A stretch of 55,703 bases of DNA from an uncultured Lachnospiraceae bacterium. Lineage in GTDB: Bacteria > Bacillota > Clostridia > Lachnospirales > Lachnospiraceae. Under the pieces are notes generated by a model. The model was not told the origin of the DNA and ran no database searches. It saw only the letters and a list, made by a program, of their open reading frames with translations. Below, piece by piece: positions 18,312-26,745 of the stretch. The position numbers were made by a program, and so were the translations under genes. The stretch is taken from NCBI GenBank assembly GCA_910579225.1, contig CAJTTI010000024.1, forward strand, positions 1-55,703, in the 5' to 3' direction. Every line of letters begins with the position of its first letter. The first letter of the stretch is position 1.

Positions 18312-18352
18312 AGTACAGAATATGGGGCGGAAAATCAGATCAGGAGTGTGAG

Positions 18353-20203
18353 ATGTTTAAAAATAAAAAATTAGTCTGTCGGATTCTTTTACTGATGATG
18401 GTGGATGCAATCATTCTTATGTTTTCAGGACCCTTTGCAATTTATCTGCGTTATAATTTTACTTGGGAACAGCAGGCCATTGCGTTTATCGAATATATTT
18501 TCCGGTATCTTCCGGTTCATCTGGTGCTTTCCATCGGTATTTTCTGGGCGTGCCGGTTGTATCGGGGAATCTGGAAATATGCCAGCGCATCGGATCTGGC
18601 TAATATTATTCTGGCCTGTTTTCTGTCTGCAGCGACTCAGATGGTGGGCATGAGGCTGATGGGGCTTCCGTTTCCGAGAAGTTACCCTTTTTTGTATTTT
18701 GCAATTCTGTGTGTGGGGATCTCAGTTTTCCGATTTACTTACCGGATTTTGGGGTACATTCAGGCAAAGCGTGGAAGCATGCTGAAGGCAGGAAAGAAAA
18801 ATACGATGATCGTGGGGGCCGGAGAGGCAGGCTATACTCTTTTGAAAGAGCTGCAGAACAGTCGCTTTGTGGAACAGAATGTGTGCTGTATCGTGGATGA
18901 TGATCCGGGGAAAAAAGGGAAATATCTGCGAGGGGTGCTTGTGGCGGGAACCCGCCATGATATCTGCCGTTTGGCGGAAGAATATGATATTGACGAGATT
19001 ATGATTGCGATTCCTTCTGCATCTCATGGGATGGTGCAGGAGATTCTGGATATTTGCAGTCAGACAAGCTGCAAACTGAAAGTGCTGCCGGGATTGTATC
19101 AGCTGGTGAACGGAGAGGTTAGCGTGTCCAAGCTCCGCAATGTGGAGATCGAAGACCTGCTGGGCAGGGAGCCGGTGGATACCCAGATTGACAGCATCAT
19201 GGATTATGTATCCGGGAAGACAGTTCTGGTAACCGGAGGAGGAGGCTCCATCGGCAGTGAGCTGTGCCGCCAGATCGCCATGCATGAACCAAAGCTTCTG
19301 GTGATTTTTGATATTTATGAAAACAACGCGTATGAGATTCAGCAGGAGCTGAAGCGGGATTATCCAGGACTTGATCTGGTGGTGCTGATTGGTTCCGTCC
19401 GGAATACGCACCGGATCAATCATGTGTTCGAAACTTATCGTCCGGATATTGTCTATCATGCGGCAGCCCATAAGCATGTGCCGCTGATGGAGGACAGTCC
19501 TAATGAAGCGATCAAGAACAATGTACTTGGGACTTATAAGACAGCCCAGGCAGCGGACCGGTTTCACGCTTCCCGGTTTGTGTTGATCTCCACGGATAAA
19601 GCAGTAAATCCCACTAATATTATGGGTGCTTCCAAGCGGCTCTGCGAGATGGTGATTCAGATGATGAATCATCGTTCGGAGACTGATTTCGTAGCGGTTC
19701 GGTTCGGCAATGTACTTGGGAGTAACGGAAGCGTGATTCCTCTGTTCAAAAAGCAGATTGAGGAGGGCGGACCGGTAACGGTGACGCATCCGGATATTAT
19801 TCGGTACTTTATGACGATTCCGGAGGCTGTTTCGCTGGTTCTGCAGGCAGGAGCCCAGGCGAAGGGCGGCGAAATCTTTGTATTGGATATGGGAAAACCG
19901 GTGAAGATTCTGGATTTGGCGTTGAATCTGATTCGACTGTCTGGATATAAACCCTATGAGGATATTGACATTCAGTTCACAGGGCTTCGTCCGGGAGAAA
20001 AACTGTATGAAGAGCTTCTGATGAGTGAAGAAGGGCTTCAGAGTACAGAAAATGAACTGATTCACATTGGAAAGCCTATAGAATTTGACGAGGAGCAGTT
20101 CTGCCATCAGCTGGAAGAACTGGACCAATGGTCCAGGCAGGACTGTCAGGATATTAAAGAGAAAGTGATGGAAATTGTTCCCACATATCATATAGAAGAA
20201 TGA
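18353..20203 (+). CDS. Membrane-bound nucleotide-sugar 4,6-dehydratase (WbpM/PglF/CapD type)
   Basis: 616 residues: four membrane helices (about 8-110), a first Rossmann-like domain (IVGAGEAGYTLLKEL near 150), and the catalytic SDR domain from about 290 with VLVTGGGGSIGSELC. The active site reads STDKAVNPTNIMGASK, so methionine replaces the usual SDR tyrosine, as in WbpM and PglF. The family makes UDP-2-acetamido-4-keto-2,4,6-trideoxyglucose from UDP-GlcNAc. The aminotransferase and PglC-like genes directly downstream indicate a bacillosamine-type route. AGGAG precedes the ATG. First gene of block 2. Confidence 0.9.
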   Translation: MFKNKKLVCRILLLMMVDAIILMFSGPFAIYLRYNFTWEQQAIAFIEYIFRYLPVHLVLSIGIFWACRLYRGIWKYASASDLANIILACFLSAATQMVGMRLMGLPFPRSYPFLYFAILCVGISVFRFTYRILGYIQAKRGSMLKAGKKNTMIVGAGEAGYTLLKELQNSRFVEQNVCCIVDDDPGKKGKYLRGVLVAGTRHDICRLAEEYDIDEIMIAIPSASHGMVQEILDICSQTSCKLKVLPGLYQLVNGEVSVSKLRNVEIEDLLGREPVDTQIDSIMDYVSGKTVLVTGGGGSIGSELCRQIAMHEPKLLVIFDIYENNAYEIQQELKRDYPGLDLVVLIGSVRNTHRINHVFETYRPDIVYHAAAHKHVPLMEDSPNEAIKNNVLGTYKTAQAADRFHASRFVLISTDKAVNPTNIMGASKRLCEMVIQMMNHRSETDFVAVRFGNVLGSNGSVIPLFKKQIEEGGPVTVTHPDIIRYFMTIPEAVSLVLQAGAQAKGGEIFVLDMGKPVKILDLALNLIRLSGYKPYEDIDIQFTGLRPGEKLYEELLMSEEGLQSTENELIHIGKPIEFDEEQFCHQLEELDQWSRQDCQDIKEKVMEIVPTYHIEE

Positions 20204-20223
20204 TAGGAAGAGAGGTATGTATA

Positions 20224-21357
20224 ATGGCACATATTTATTTGTCCTCGCCTCATATGAGCGAGGAAGGGTATGAGCAGGAATATATAAAAGAAGCTTTTGA
20301 CACCAACTGGATTGCTCCCCTTGGAAAGAATGTGAATGAATTTGAGAAAGAGTTGCCGGCAGCAGTGGGAGCAACGGCAGCAACGGCGTTATCTTCAGGG
20401 ACAGCGGCTATTCATCTGGCTTTGAAAGCAGCCGGTGTGAAGGAGGGAGACGTAGTTTTCTGCCAGGATCTGACATTCTCGGCAACTGCCAATCCCATTG
20501 TCTACGAGAAAGCGATACCGGTGTTCATAGACAGCGATTATGAGACCTGGAATATGTCTCCGGACGCATTGGAGCGGGCTTTTGAAAAGTATCCGAATGT
20601 AAAGGCGGTTCTGCCGGTACATCTGTACGGGCTTCCGGCCAATATGGAGCGGATTATGGAGATTTGCCGGAGGCATGGCGTTGCTGTGATTGAGGATGCA
20701 GCGGAAAGCCTGGGCTCCTATGATCATGGGCAGCATACGGGGACTTTCGGAGACTATGGGGCGTTCTCCTTTAATGGAAATAAGATCATTACCACTTCCG
20801 GGGGCGGGATGCTGGTCTGTAACCTGGAGGAGGAGAAGGCAAAAGAGCGGATGAAAAAAGTGCTTTTCTGGGCAACTCAGGCGAGAGAGCCGGCGCGTCA
20901 TTATGAACACAAAGAAATTGGTTATAATTATCGTATGAGTAATATTGTGGCAGGAATCGGCAGAGGACAGCTGAAGGTTTTGAAGCAGAGAGTGGAGAAA
21001 AAGCGTCAGATTTTTGCTTATTATCAGGAGCATCTGGGGGATTTGGAAGGTATTTCCTTTATGCCTTTGCGGGAAGAAACACATGCTAACTGCTGGCTCA
21101 GCGTGATTCAGCTTGCACCGGACGGTCCGGTTCGGCCTCTGGATGTGGTGATTGCTCTGGAGAAAGGAGATATTGACAGTCGGCCAGTATGGAAGCCTAT
21201 GCATCTGCAGCCGGTGTTTGCAGGCTGTGATTATATTGATAATGGTAATGTAAGCGCAGCTCTGTTCCGTCAGGGAGTATGTCTTCCCAGCGATACCAAG
21301 ATGACAGAGGAGGAGCAGTCTCGGATCTGTGAGATCATCAGAGGATTGTGGAAATAG
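20224..21357 (+). CDS. DegT-family aminotransferase, PglE-like (UDP-4-amino sugar)
   Basis: 377 residues. It starts AHIYLSSPHMS as PglE-like enzymes do; SGTAAIHLALKAAGV, EDAAESLGS and the PLP lysine in FSFNGNKIITTSGGG follow. It should aminate C4 of the keto sugar made by the upstream dehydratase, with glutamate as donor. ATG 20224 lies eight bases after GGAAGAGAGG; an in-frame ATG at 20200 overlaps the dehydratase. The acetyltransferase PglD of the classical pathway is not next to it, while a FemAB-like protein is. Confidence 0.88.
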   Translation: MAHIYLSSPHMSEEGYEQEYIKEAFDTNWIAPLGKNVNEFEKELPAAVGATAATALSSGTAAIHLALKAAGVKEGDVVFCQDLTFSATANPIVYEKAIPVFIDSDYETWNMSPDALERAFEKYPNVKAVLPVHLYGLPANMERIMEICRRHGVAVIEDAAESLGSYDHGQHTGTFGDYGAFSFNGNKIITTSGGGMLVCNLEEEKAKERMKKVLFWATQAREPARHYEHKEIGYNYRMSNIVAGIGRGQLKVLKQRVEKKRQIFAYYQEHLGDLEGISFMPLREETHANCWLSVIQLAPDGPVRPLDVVIALEKGDIDSRPVWKPMHLQPVFAGCDYIDNGNVSAALFRQGVCLPSDTKMTEEEQSRICEIIRGLWK

Positions 21358-22053
21358 ATGAAGCAGGGAATCTATGGAAGATGCATTAAGAGGGAGCTGG
21401 ATGTTTTGTTGTCGGCTGCGGCGCTGGCAGTGCTCAGTCCGGTGATGATTATCATTGCAGTGCTGGTACGCAGAAAACTGGGGAGTCCGGTGTTGTTCAC
21501 TCAGCTTCGCCCGGGCAGGAATGAAAGAATTTTTAAAATGTATAAATTCCGCACCATGACAGAGGAAAAAGACGAAGATGGTAATCTTCTGCCGGATGAG
21601 GTCCGTCTGACAAAATTCGGGAAATTTCTGAGGGACAGCAGTCTGGACGAATTGCCGGAGCTGTTCAACATTCTGAAAGGCGATATGAGCCTGGTTGGTC
21701 CCAGGCCGCAGCTGGTCCGGGATATGGTGTTTATGACAAAGGAACAACGGCGGCGTCACAGAGTTTTGCAGGGGCTTACGGGGCTTGCGCAGGTAAATGG
21801 ACGAAATCACATTTCCTGGGAGCAGAAGCTTTCCTATGATCAGCAGTATGTAGAACATATTACGTTTCTGGGAGATCTGCAGATTCTGCTTCGGACTGTG
21901 GGAAATGTACTGAAAAGAGAAGGCATCAACATGGATGGGATGGCAACGGCGGAAGATTTGGGCGATTATCTGCTGAGGACCGGGCAGGTAGATCAGAAGA
22001 CCTATGACAGGAAACAGCGGATCGCTGGAAAAATCTGTGCCAGAAACAGTTGA
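21358..22053 (+). CDS. Phosphoglycosyltransferase, PglC-like (initiating)
   Basis: 231 residues, monotopic: one N-terminal re-entrant helix (LLSAAALAVLSPVMIIIAVLV), then a catalytic domain with RPGRNERIFKMYKFRTM and the Asp-Glu dyad in SLDELPELFNILKGDMSL, ending VGPRP. It transfers a phospho-sugar, probably the 4-amino-trideoxy sugar, from UDP to undecaprenyl phosphate and so starts a repeat unit. Its ATG directly abuts the stop of the aminotransferase gene. A second, similar enzyme is encoded at 24212. Confidence 0.9.
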   Translation: MKQGIYGRCIKRELDVLLSAAALAVLSPVMIIIAVLVRRKLGSPVLFTQLRPGRNERIFKMYKFRTMTEEKDEDGNLLPDEVRLTKFGKFLRDSSLDELPELFNILKGDMSLVGPRPQLVRDMVFMTKEQRRRHRVLQGLTGLAQVNGRNHISWEQKLSYDQQYVEHITFLGDLQILLRTVGNVLKREGINMDGMATAEDLGDYLLRTGQVDQKTYDRKQRIAGKICARNS

Positions 22054-22066
22054 AAGGGATGGACAG

Positions 22067-22912
22067 ATGGAGAAGGAGTGGGAATATTATAATCATGCGC
22101 TTGTTCCGGCGAAAGCCCCGCATGTGATTCCGGATACCTCCTGGATGAAAGACGGCAGGAAATGGAGAGAACTGGCGGATGGGAAATATCCGCTGTTCGC
22201 AAGGTGGATTACAGATTTTGACTGCCAGGAAGAGACACAGTGGTGGTGTCTGATTAAAGACACTCCTTTTGACCTGATGTCTCTGAAGTCGAATCGGCGG
22301 AGCCTGATTACCAGAGGGCTGAAACGGGTGGATGTGAAAGTGATTATCCCGGCAGAATATGCGGCGCAGATGGCGAATGTTCTTATAAAAGCATGGAAAT
22401 CCTATGATGATTCCTATGAAGAAGGAGAGGACAGGAAAACCCTGACGGAAGAATTCCGGCAGCTGACCGGGGATACCATGGGAAATTCCGAATATCTGGG
22501 CGCATTTTTGAAGGATACAGATACGTTGATCGGGTACAGTATTTATAATTTGTTTGACGACTGGATTGAGTATTCCGTGGTCAAGACGGATCCGGAATAT
22601 CTGAACACTCAGGTAAACGCCGCCCTTGCCTATGCAGGGTTGGAACGCTATATGAGGCCTGGAATCAGATACATTATGGGCGGCTGGCGCACGATGATTC
22701 ATGATACCAATTATCAGGATTATCTGCTGAAAAATTTTGGATATCGAAAGGCATATTGCAGACTTCATATTCGATACCGGCCGTGGATGGGGGCTTTGGT
22801 AATAGTTCTCTATCCTTTCCGGAATTTATTGAAGAGACATGCGCATCGTGGGCTTCTGTATCAGGTCTGGTGCACTTTGAGGCAGGAAGAGATTTACCGG
22901 ACATTCCGGTAA
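22067..22912 (+). CDS. FemAB-like (GNAT-superfamily) acyl- or aminoacyl-transferase
   Basis: 281 residues, soluble. SRRSLITRGLKRVDVK, a helical middle part, YSIYNLFDDWIEYSVVKTDPEYLN and YQDYLLKNFGYRKAYCRLHIRY are reminiscent of FemAB-like and GNAT-fold proteins in polysaccharide loci, but I see no textbook motif. Its place after the dehydratase, aminotransferase and PglC-like genes suggests it modifies the new 4-amino group, in place of PglD. I chose ATG 22067 (AAAGGGA seven bases upstream); an earlier ATG lies inside the preceding gene. Function is inferred from context. Confidence 0.55.
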   Translation: MEKEWEYYNHALVPAKAPHVIPDTSWMKDGRKWRELADGKYPLFARWITDFDCQEETQWWCLIKDTPFDLMSLKSNRRSLITRGLKRVDVKVIIPAEYAAQMANVLIKAWKSYDDSYEEGEDRKTLTEEFRQLTGDTMGNSEYLGAFLKDTDTLIGYSIYNLFDDWIEYSVVKTDPEYLNTQVNAALAYAGLERYMRPGIRYIMGGWRTMIHDTNYQDYLLKNFGYRKAYCRLHIRYRPWMGALVIVLYPFRNLLKRHAHRGLLYQVWCTLRQEEIYRTFR

Positions 22913-22931
22913 CGGAAGAAGGAGAATGCTT

Positions 22932-24155
22932 ATGAATATCTGGTTTTTTAACCATTATGCTGTGCCTACAAGCCTTTATCCCCTGGCCAGGCCGTATCAT
23001 TTTGCTAATCATCTGCAGAAAAAGGGACATAAGGTGACGATATTTGCAGCAAGTTCCGTGCATTTGTCCGATCAGAATCTGATCACGGATGAGAGACCTA
23101 TGAGGGCAAGACGGGTGGACGGGATCCGTTATGTGTTTCTGAAAGCAAGGAATTATGAAGGAAACGGTCTTGGCCGGATTTTGAACTTCTTTGACTATAC
23201 GATCAAATTGTTTACACAGACAGGAAAATTTAACCCTCCGGATGTTATTATGGCGACTTCCGTACATCCGCTGGCGTGTGTGGCCGGAATATTACTTGCG
23301 AAGAAATACCATTGCAGGTGTGTGGTGGAAATTGCAGATCTGTGGCCGCTGACACTGGTGGAATACGGAGCGATTAAAGAAAAACAGATAATTACCAAAC
23401 TTTTGTACAAGCTGGAGCATTGGATTTATAAAAAAGCAGACGCAGTGGTATTTACCATGTATGGAGGAAAACAATATATCAGGGACATGGGCTGGGCATC
23501 CGATGTGGATCTCAGGAAGATTTATTATATTAATAACGGAGTGGATCTGGCTCTTTATCAAAAGCAGGAACAGAATGAGATTTATGTGGATGAAGATCTG
23601 GACCGGAAAGATACGTTTAAAGTCATGTACACAGGATCTATGGGGATTGCCAATTCCGTATACGACCTGCTGGATGCGGCAGAAATATTGAAACCCTATC
23701 CGGATATCCGGTTTTTCCTGTTCGGCGGGGGATATCAGGAAGAAGAATTGAGAAAATATAAGGAAGAGCACGGACTCACCAATGTATTCTTCAAAGGGAA
23801 AGTGAATAAAAAGTATATTCCAGGTATCCTGGCCCGCGGAAATCTGAACCTGCTTACAGGACCAAGCGACAGGGTCTCGGAATATGGTATGAGTATGAAC
23901 AAGATGTTTGATTATATGGCTTCGGGACATCCGACGGTATCAAATATACAGACAAAAAACGATATTTTTGTGGACAATCGCTGTGGAGTGACCATTGGTG
24001 CAGAGAATGCAGAAGAGATGGCTGAAACGATACTTGATTTTTACAGGATGACTCCGGAGCGTTACGGGATGTATTGTGCCAATGCCAGGGAGACTGTAAA
24101 GGAATATGATTTTTCATATCTGACAGATCGCCTGGAGGAAATCCTGCTGCAGTGA
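22932..24155 (+). CDS. GT4 family glycosyltransferase
   Basis: 407 residues, GT-B fold. NIWFFNHYAVPTSLYPLARP at the start is the WbuB/PglA-like pattern; VVEIADLWPL, TMYGGKQYI and the GT4 nucleotide-binding block EYGMSMNKMFDYMASGHPTV near residue 317 follow. It is retaining, cytoplasmic, and probably adds the second sugar to the lipid-linked amino sugar. ATG 22932 has GAAGGAG seven bases upstream, whereas ATG 22926 would be too close. The protein at 44744 is a close relative. Confidence 0.87.
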   Translation: MNIWFFNHYAVPTSLYPLARPYHFANHLQKKGHKVTIFAASSVHLSDQNLITDERPMRARRVDGIRYVFLKARNYEGNGLGRILNFFDYTIKLFTQTGKFNPPDVIMATSVHPLACVAGILLAKKYHCRCVVEIADLWPLTLVEYGAIKEKQIITKLLYKLEHWIYKKADAVVFTMYGGKQYIRDMGWASDVDLRKIYYINNGVDLALYQKQEQNEIYVDEDLDRKDTFKVMYTGSMGIANSVYDLLDAAEILKPYPDIRFFLFGGGYQEEELRKYKEEHGLTNVFFKGKVNKKYIPGILARGNLNLLTGPSDRVSEYGMSMNKMFDYMASGHPTVSNIQTKNDIFVDNRCGVTIGAENAEEMAETILDFYRMTPERYGMYCANARETVKEYDFSYLTDRLEEILLQ

Positions 24156-24211
24156 AGTGAGGGGTTATGCAAAGAACAGGGCAGAAAGACAGCTGCCGGA
24201 GGAACAAAGAG

Positions 24212-24886
24212 ATGACAGATTGCAGAGGCAGTATCTATGCAAGATACGTGAAACGGGTGTTGGATATCGTATTGTCCGGGGCAGCTCTGCTCCTGCTGAG
24301 TCCGGTGATTTTGCTCCTCTTTGTACTTGTGAAAATAAAACTGGGTAGCCCGGTACTGTTTCGACAAAAACGTCCCGGGATTTACGAGAATATCTTTGAG
24401 ATGTATAAGTTCAGGACCATGACGGACGCCAGAGATGCAGATGGAAGGCTTTTGCCGGACGACCAGAGAAGGACGGTGTTCGGACAGATGCTCAGACGGA
24501 CAAGCCTTGACGAGCTTCCGGAACTTTTTAATATCCTGAAAGGGGATATGAGTCTGATTGGACCCAGGCCGCTCCTGATCAAATATCTTCCTTATTATAC
24601 AGCAGAGGAAAAGATCAGACACCAGGTCCGACCAGGACTGACCGGTTATGCACAGGTTCATGGGCGGAATGCCTGCGTGTGGGAGAAACGGTTTCAGTAT
24701 GACCGGGAATATGTGGAACACCTTACCTTTGGGATGGATTGCCGGATATTGTGGAAAACGGTGCAAAAAGTACTGAAAGGCTCTGATATTGTGGCTCCGG
24801 GTGTGCTGGAGGATTTTGATGAATACAGAAAAAAACAGAATGCAGACGCCGGTTTGCCGACTGTCTCATCTGGATCTGCCAAATGA
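24212..24886 (+). CDS. Second PglC-like phosphoglycosyltransferase
   Basis: 224 residues, with a hydrophobic N-terminal helix (ILDIVLSG-type start) and a catalytic domain with RPGIYENIFEMYKFRTM and TSLDELPELFNILKGDMSLI before GPRPLL. It is very similar to the enzyme at 21358 but clearly diverged at the DNA level. Two initiating enzymes about 2 kb apart suggest two starting sugars or an exchanged module. I start at ATG 24212 (CGGAGG nine bases upstream); an in-frame ATG at 24167 is possible. Its 3' end overlaps the next gene by 68 bp. Confidence 0.88.
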   Translation: MTDCRGSIYARYVKRVLDIVLSGAALLLLSPVILLLFVLVKIKLGSPVLFRQKRPGIYENIFEMYKFRTMTDARDADGRLLPDDQRRTVFGQMLRRTSLDELPELFNILKGDMSLIGPRPLLIKYLPYYTAEEKIRHQVRPGLTGYAQVHGRNACVWEKRFQYDREYVEHLTFGMDCRILWKTVQKVLKGSDIVAPGVLEDFDEYRKKQNADAGLPTVSSGSAK

Positions 24887-25805
24887 TGTATTTATAAAAA
24901 GGGATGATTTGTATCCTTTTTCCTTTGGCGGAAATAAGGCCAGAAAGGCAGAGCTTTTCTGGGAAGATGTGGAAGCTCTGAAAGCGGATTATATTGTGAC
25001 CTACGGAAGCAGCAGTTCCAATCACTGCAGAGTGATCGCCAATCTGGCTGCCAGGAATGGGATTCCGTGCTTGCTGATCGCTCCTCAGGAGAAGAGTGAA
25101 AAGACGTTTAATCGGGATATGACCGGTTTATTCGGAGCAGATGTGCTTCCGGTTCCGGTGGAGCATGTGAAAGACACCATTGACTGTACGCTCGAAAAGT
25201 TGCGGGAAGACGGGTATTCACCCTATTTTATTATGGGGGGAGGACACGGAAATCTGGGGACGCAGGCATATGTGAATGTGTATGAAGAGATCCGAAGGTA
25301 TGAAGAAGAAAAGGGATGGAAGTTTGACCGGATTTTCCATGCATCCGGAACCGGGACGACCCAGGCAGGTCTGATCTGTGGACAGCTTCTGTCAGGGGAA
25401 CACGCCCGAAGAATTACAGGGATCAGCATCGCGCGCAGAAACCCGTATGGAAGAGATGTGGTAGTTCAAAGTGTAAAGGACTATCTGAAGGAACAGGGAA
25501 AAGACACCCTGTATGAAGACAAATATGTAGAGTTTGTGGATGATTATACAGAGGATGGATACGGAAGCGGCAGCCCTGCGATTGATGCATGGATCAGGAG
25601 AATGCTGATTCATGAGGGGATTCCTCTGGATGAGACTTATACGGGAAAAGCATTTGCCGGTATGTGTGACTATCTGGAGAAGAATCGGGTGATCGGACAG
25701 AAGATTCTGTTCATTCATACGGGCGGGGCACCGCTTTTCTTTGATTATTTAATGAAGAGGGATTATGATGAATGTACTGGTGCTGAGCTGCGGAACGAGA
25801 AATAA
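24819..25805 (+). CDS. PLP-dependent lyase, D-cysteine desulfhydrase/ACC deaminase family
   Basis: 328 residues, tryptophan-synthase-beta fold. FIKRDDLYPFSFGGNKARK holds the PLP lysine near residue 36, YGSSSSNHCRVIANLAA binds the substrate, and HASGTGTTQAGL resembles the phosphate-binding glycine-rich loop. The family acts on small amino acids (D-cysteine, ACC, D-serine, diaminopropionate). Its presence between a phosphoglycosyltransferase and an ATP-grasp ligase suggests supply or trimming of an amino acid that is then joined to the polysaccharide precursor. ATG 24819 has GGAGG six bases upstream and lies inside the previous gene. Substrate unknown. Confidence 0.78.
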   Translation: MNTEKNRMQTPVCRLSHLDLPNDVFIKRDDLYPFSFGGNKARKAELFWEDVEALKADYIVTYGSSSSNHCRVIANLAARNGIPCLLIAPQEKSEKTFNRDMTGLFGADVLPVPVEHVKDTIDCTLEKLREDGYSPYFIMGGGHGNLGTQAYVNVYEEIRRYEEEKGWKFDRIFHASGTGTTQAGLICGQLLSGEHARRITGISIARRNPYGRDVVVQSVKDYLKEQGKDTLYEDKYVEFVDDYTEDGYGSGSPAIDAWIRRMLIHEGIPLDETYTGKAFAGMCDYLEKNRVIGQKILFIHTGGAPLFFDYLMKRDYDECTGAELRNEK

Positions 25806-26745
25806 AATCATTCGATATTTGAAAAGAGAACTGGCTGGGCGAGGACGGGTGGTGGCAACCGATATGAGTCCTCACGCGCCAGCTCTTTATGATGCAGATC
25901 AACATTATATTGTGCCACGCATGACGGCAGAAGGATATATAGATGTGATCTTTGAGATATGCCGTAAGGAACAGATTACGGGAGTATTTTCCCTGATTGA
26001 TCCGGAATTATCACTTTTGGCCCAGCATGAGGAAGCCTTTAGAGAACTGGGAGTGCTGGTGTTCGGCTCTTCTTATGAGCTGTGTGAACGATGCTTGAAC
26101 AAATGGGAGATGTATCTGTGGCTGGAACGTCATGGGTATGCCTGTGTGAAGAACTATATTCAGAAACAGGAATTTTTTCAGGCAGTCAGGGATGGAGTGA
26201 TTTCCTATCCGGTATTCGTGAAACCCATATGCGGAAGTGCCAGTATGGCCATATCAAAAGCAGAAGATGAAGAGACGATTGAATTTCTGTTCCGCCGTTC
26301 AAATGGGATGCTGATTCAGGAATACCAGAGAGGACAGGAGATAGGAGTAGATTGTTATATTGACATGATCAGCGGGGAGCTGATATCCATATTTGCTAAG
26401 AAAAAGCTGGCGATGCGCGCAGGCGAGACAGATAAAAGCATCTCATTTAAGGATGGGCCGCTTTTCGACCTGGTAGGCCGCTTTGTGAGAGAGAGCGGTT
26501 TTCGGGGACAGATTGACATTGACCTTTTTGACTGCGAAGGGACCTATTATATATCTGAGGTGAATCCCCGGTTTGGTGGAGGATATCCCCATGCCTATGA
26601 AGCAGGAGTTAATCATATGAAGTATATGATCTGCAATCTGTTGGGGCAGGCGAATGTTCCTGAGATTGGAAAGTATGAAGAAGGGATTGTGATGATGAAA
26701 TACCATGAGCTGATGATGCTGAGAGGGGAGGACCATATCAGGTGA
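25765..26745 (+). CDS. ATP-grasp ligase
   Basis: 326 residues. An N-terminal Rossmann-like preATP-grasp domain (VLVLSCGTRNKIIRYLKREL), then an ATP-grasp domain with YPVFVKPICGSASMAISKA, QEYQRGQEIGVDCYID, DIDLFDCEG and the metal and substrate loop SEVNPRFGGGYPHAY. These enzymes form amide bonds through an acylphosphate. The pairing with the PLP enzyme (41-bp overlap) suggests amino-acid ligation to an amino sugar. It overlaps the next GT4 gene by GTGA. CarB-like annotation by similarity would be misleading. Confidence 0.82.
   Translation: MMNVLVLSCGTRNKIIRYLKRELAGRGRVVATDMSPHAPALYDADQHYIVPRMTAEGYIDVIFEICRKEQITGVFSLIDPELSLLAQHEEAFRELGVLVFGSSYELCERCLNKWEMYLWLERHGYACVKNYIQKQEFFQAVRDGVISYPVFVKPICGSASMAISKAEDEETIEFLFRRSNGMLIQEYQRGQEIGVDCYIDMISGELISIFAKKKLAMRAGETDKSISFKDGPLFDLVGRFVRESGFRGQIDIDLFDCEGTYYISEVNPRFGGGYPHAYEAGVNHMKYMICNLLGQANVPEIGKYEEGIVMMKYHELMMLRGEDHIR

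Noticed and set aside
18722..20383. 553-codon open frame on the minus strand opposite the dehydratase gene
   Set aside because: The plus frame has full dehydratase motifs; the minus product is rich in His, Cys and Arg without a domain pattern and lacks a ribosome site. It is a mirror of codon bias.
20395..21858. 487-codon open frame on the minus strand opposite the aminotransferase and PglC-like genes
   Set aside because: It covers two clearly coding plus-strand genes and has no recognisable motif or start signal.
24819..25805. Housekeeping D-cysteine desulfhydrase or ACC deaminase unrelated to the locus
   Set aside because: The gene overlaps both neighbours and lies within the polysaccharide operon, so a role in the locus is more likely, although the substrate is unknown.
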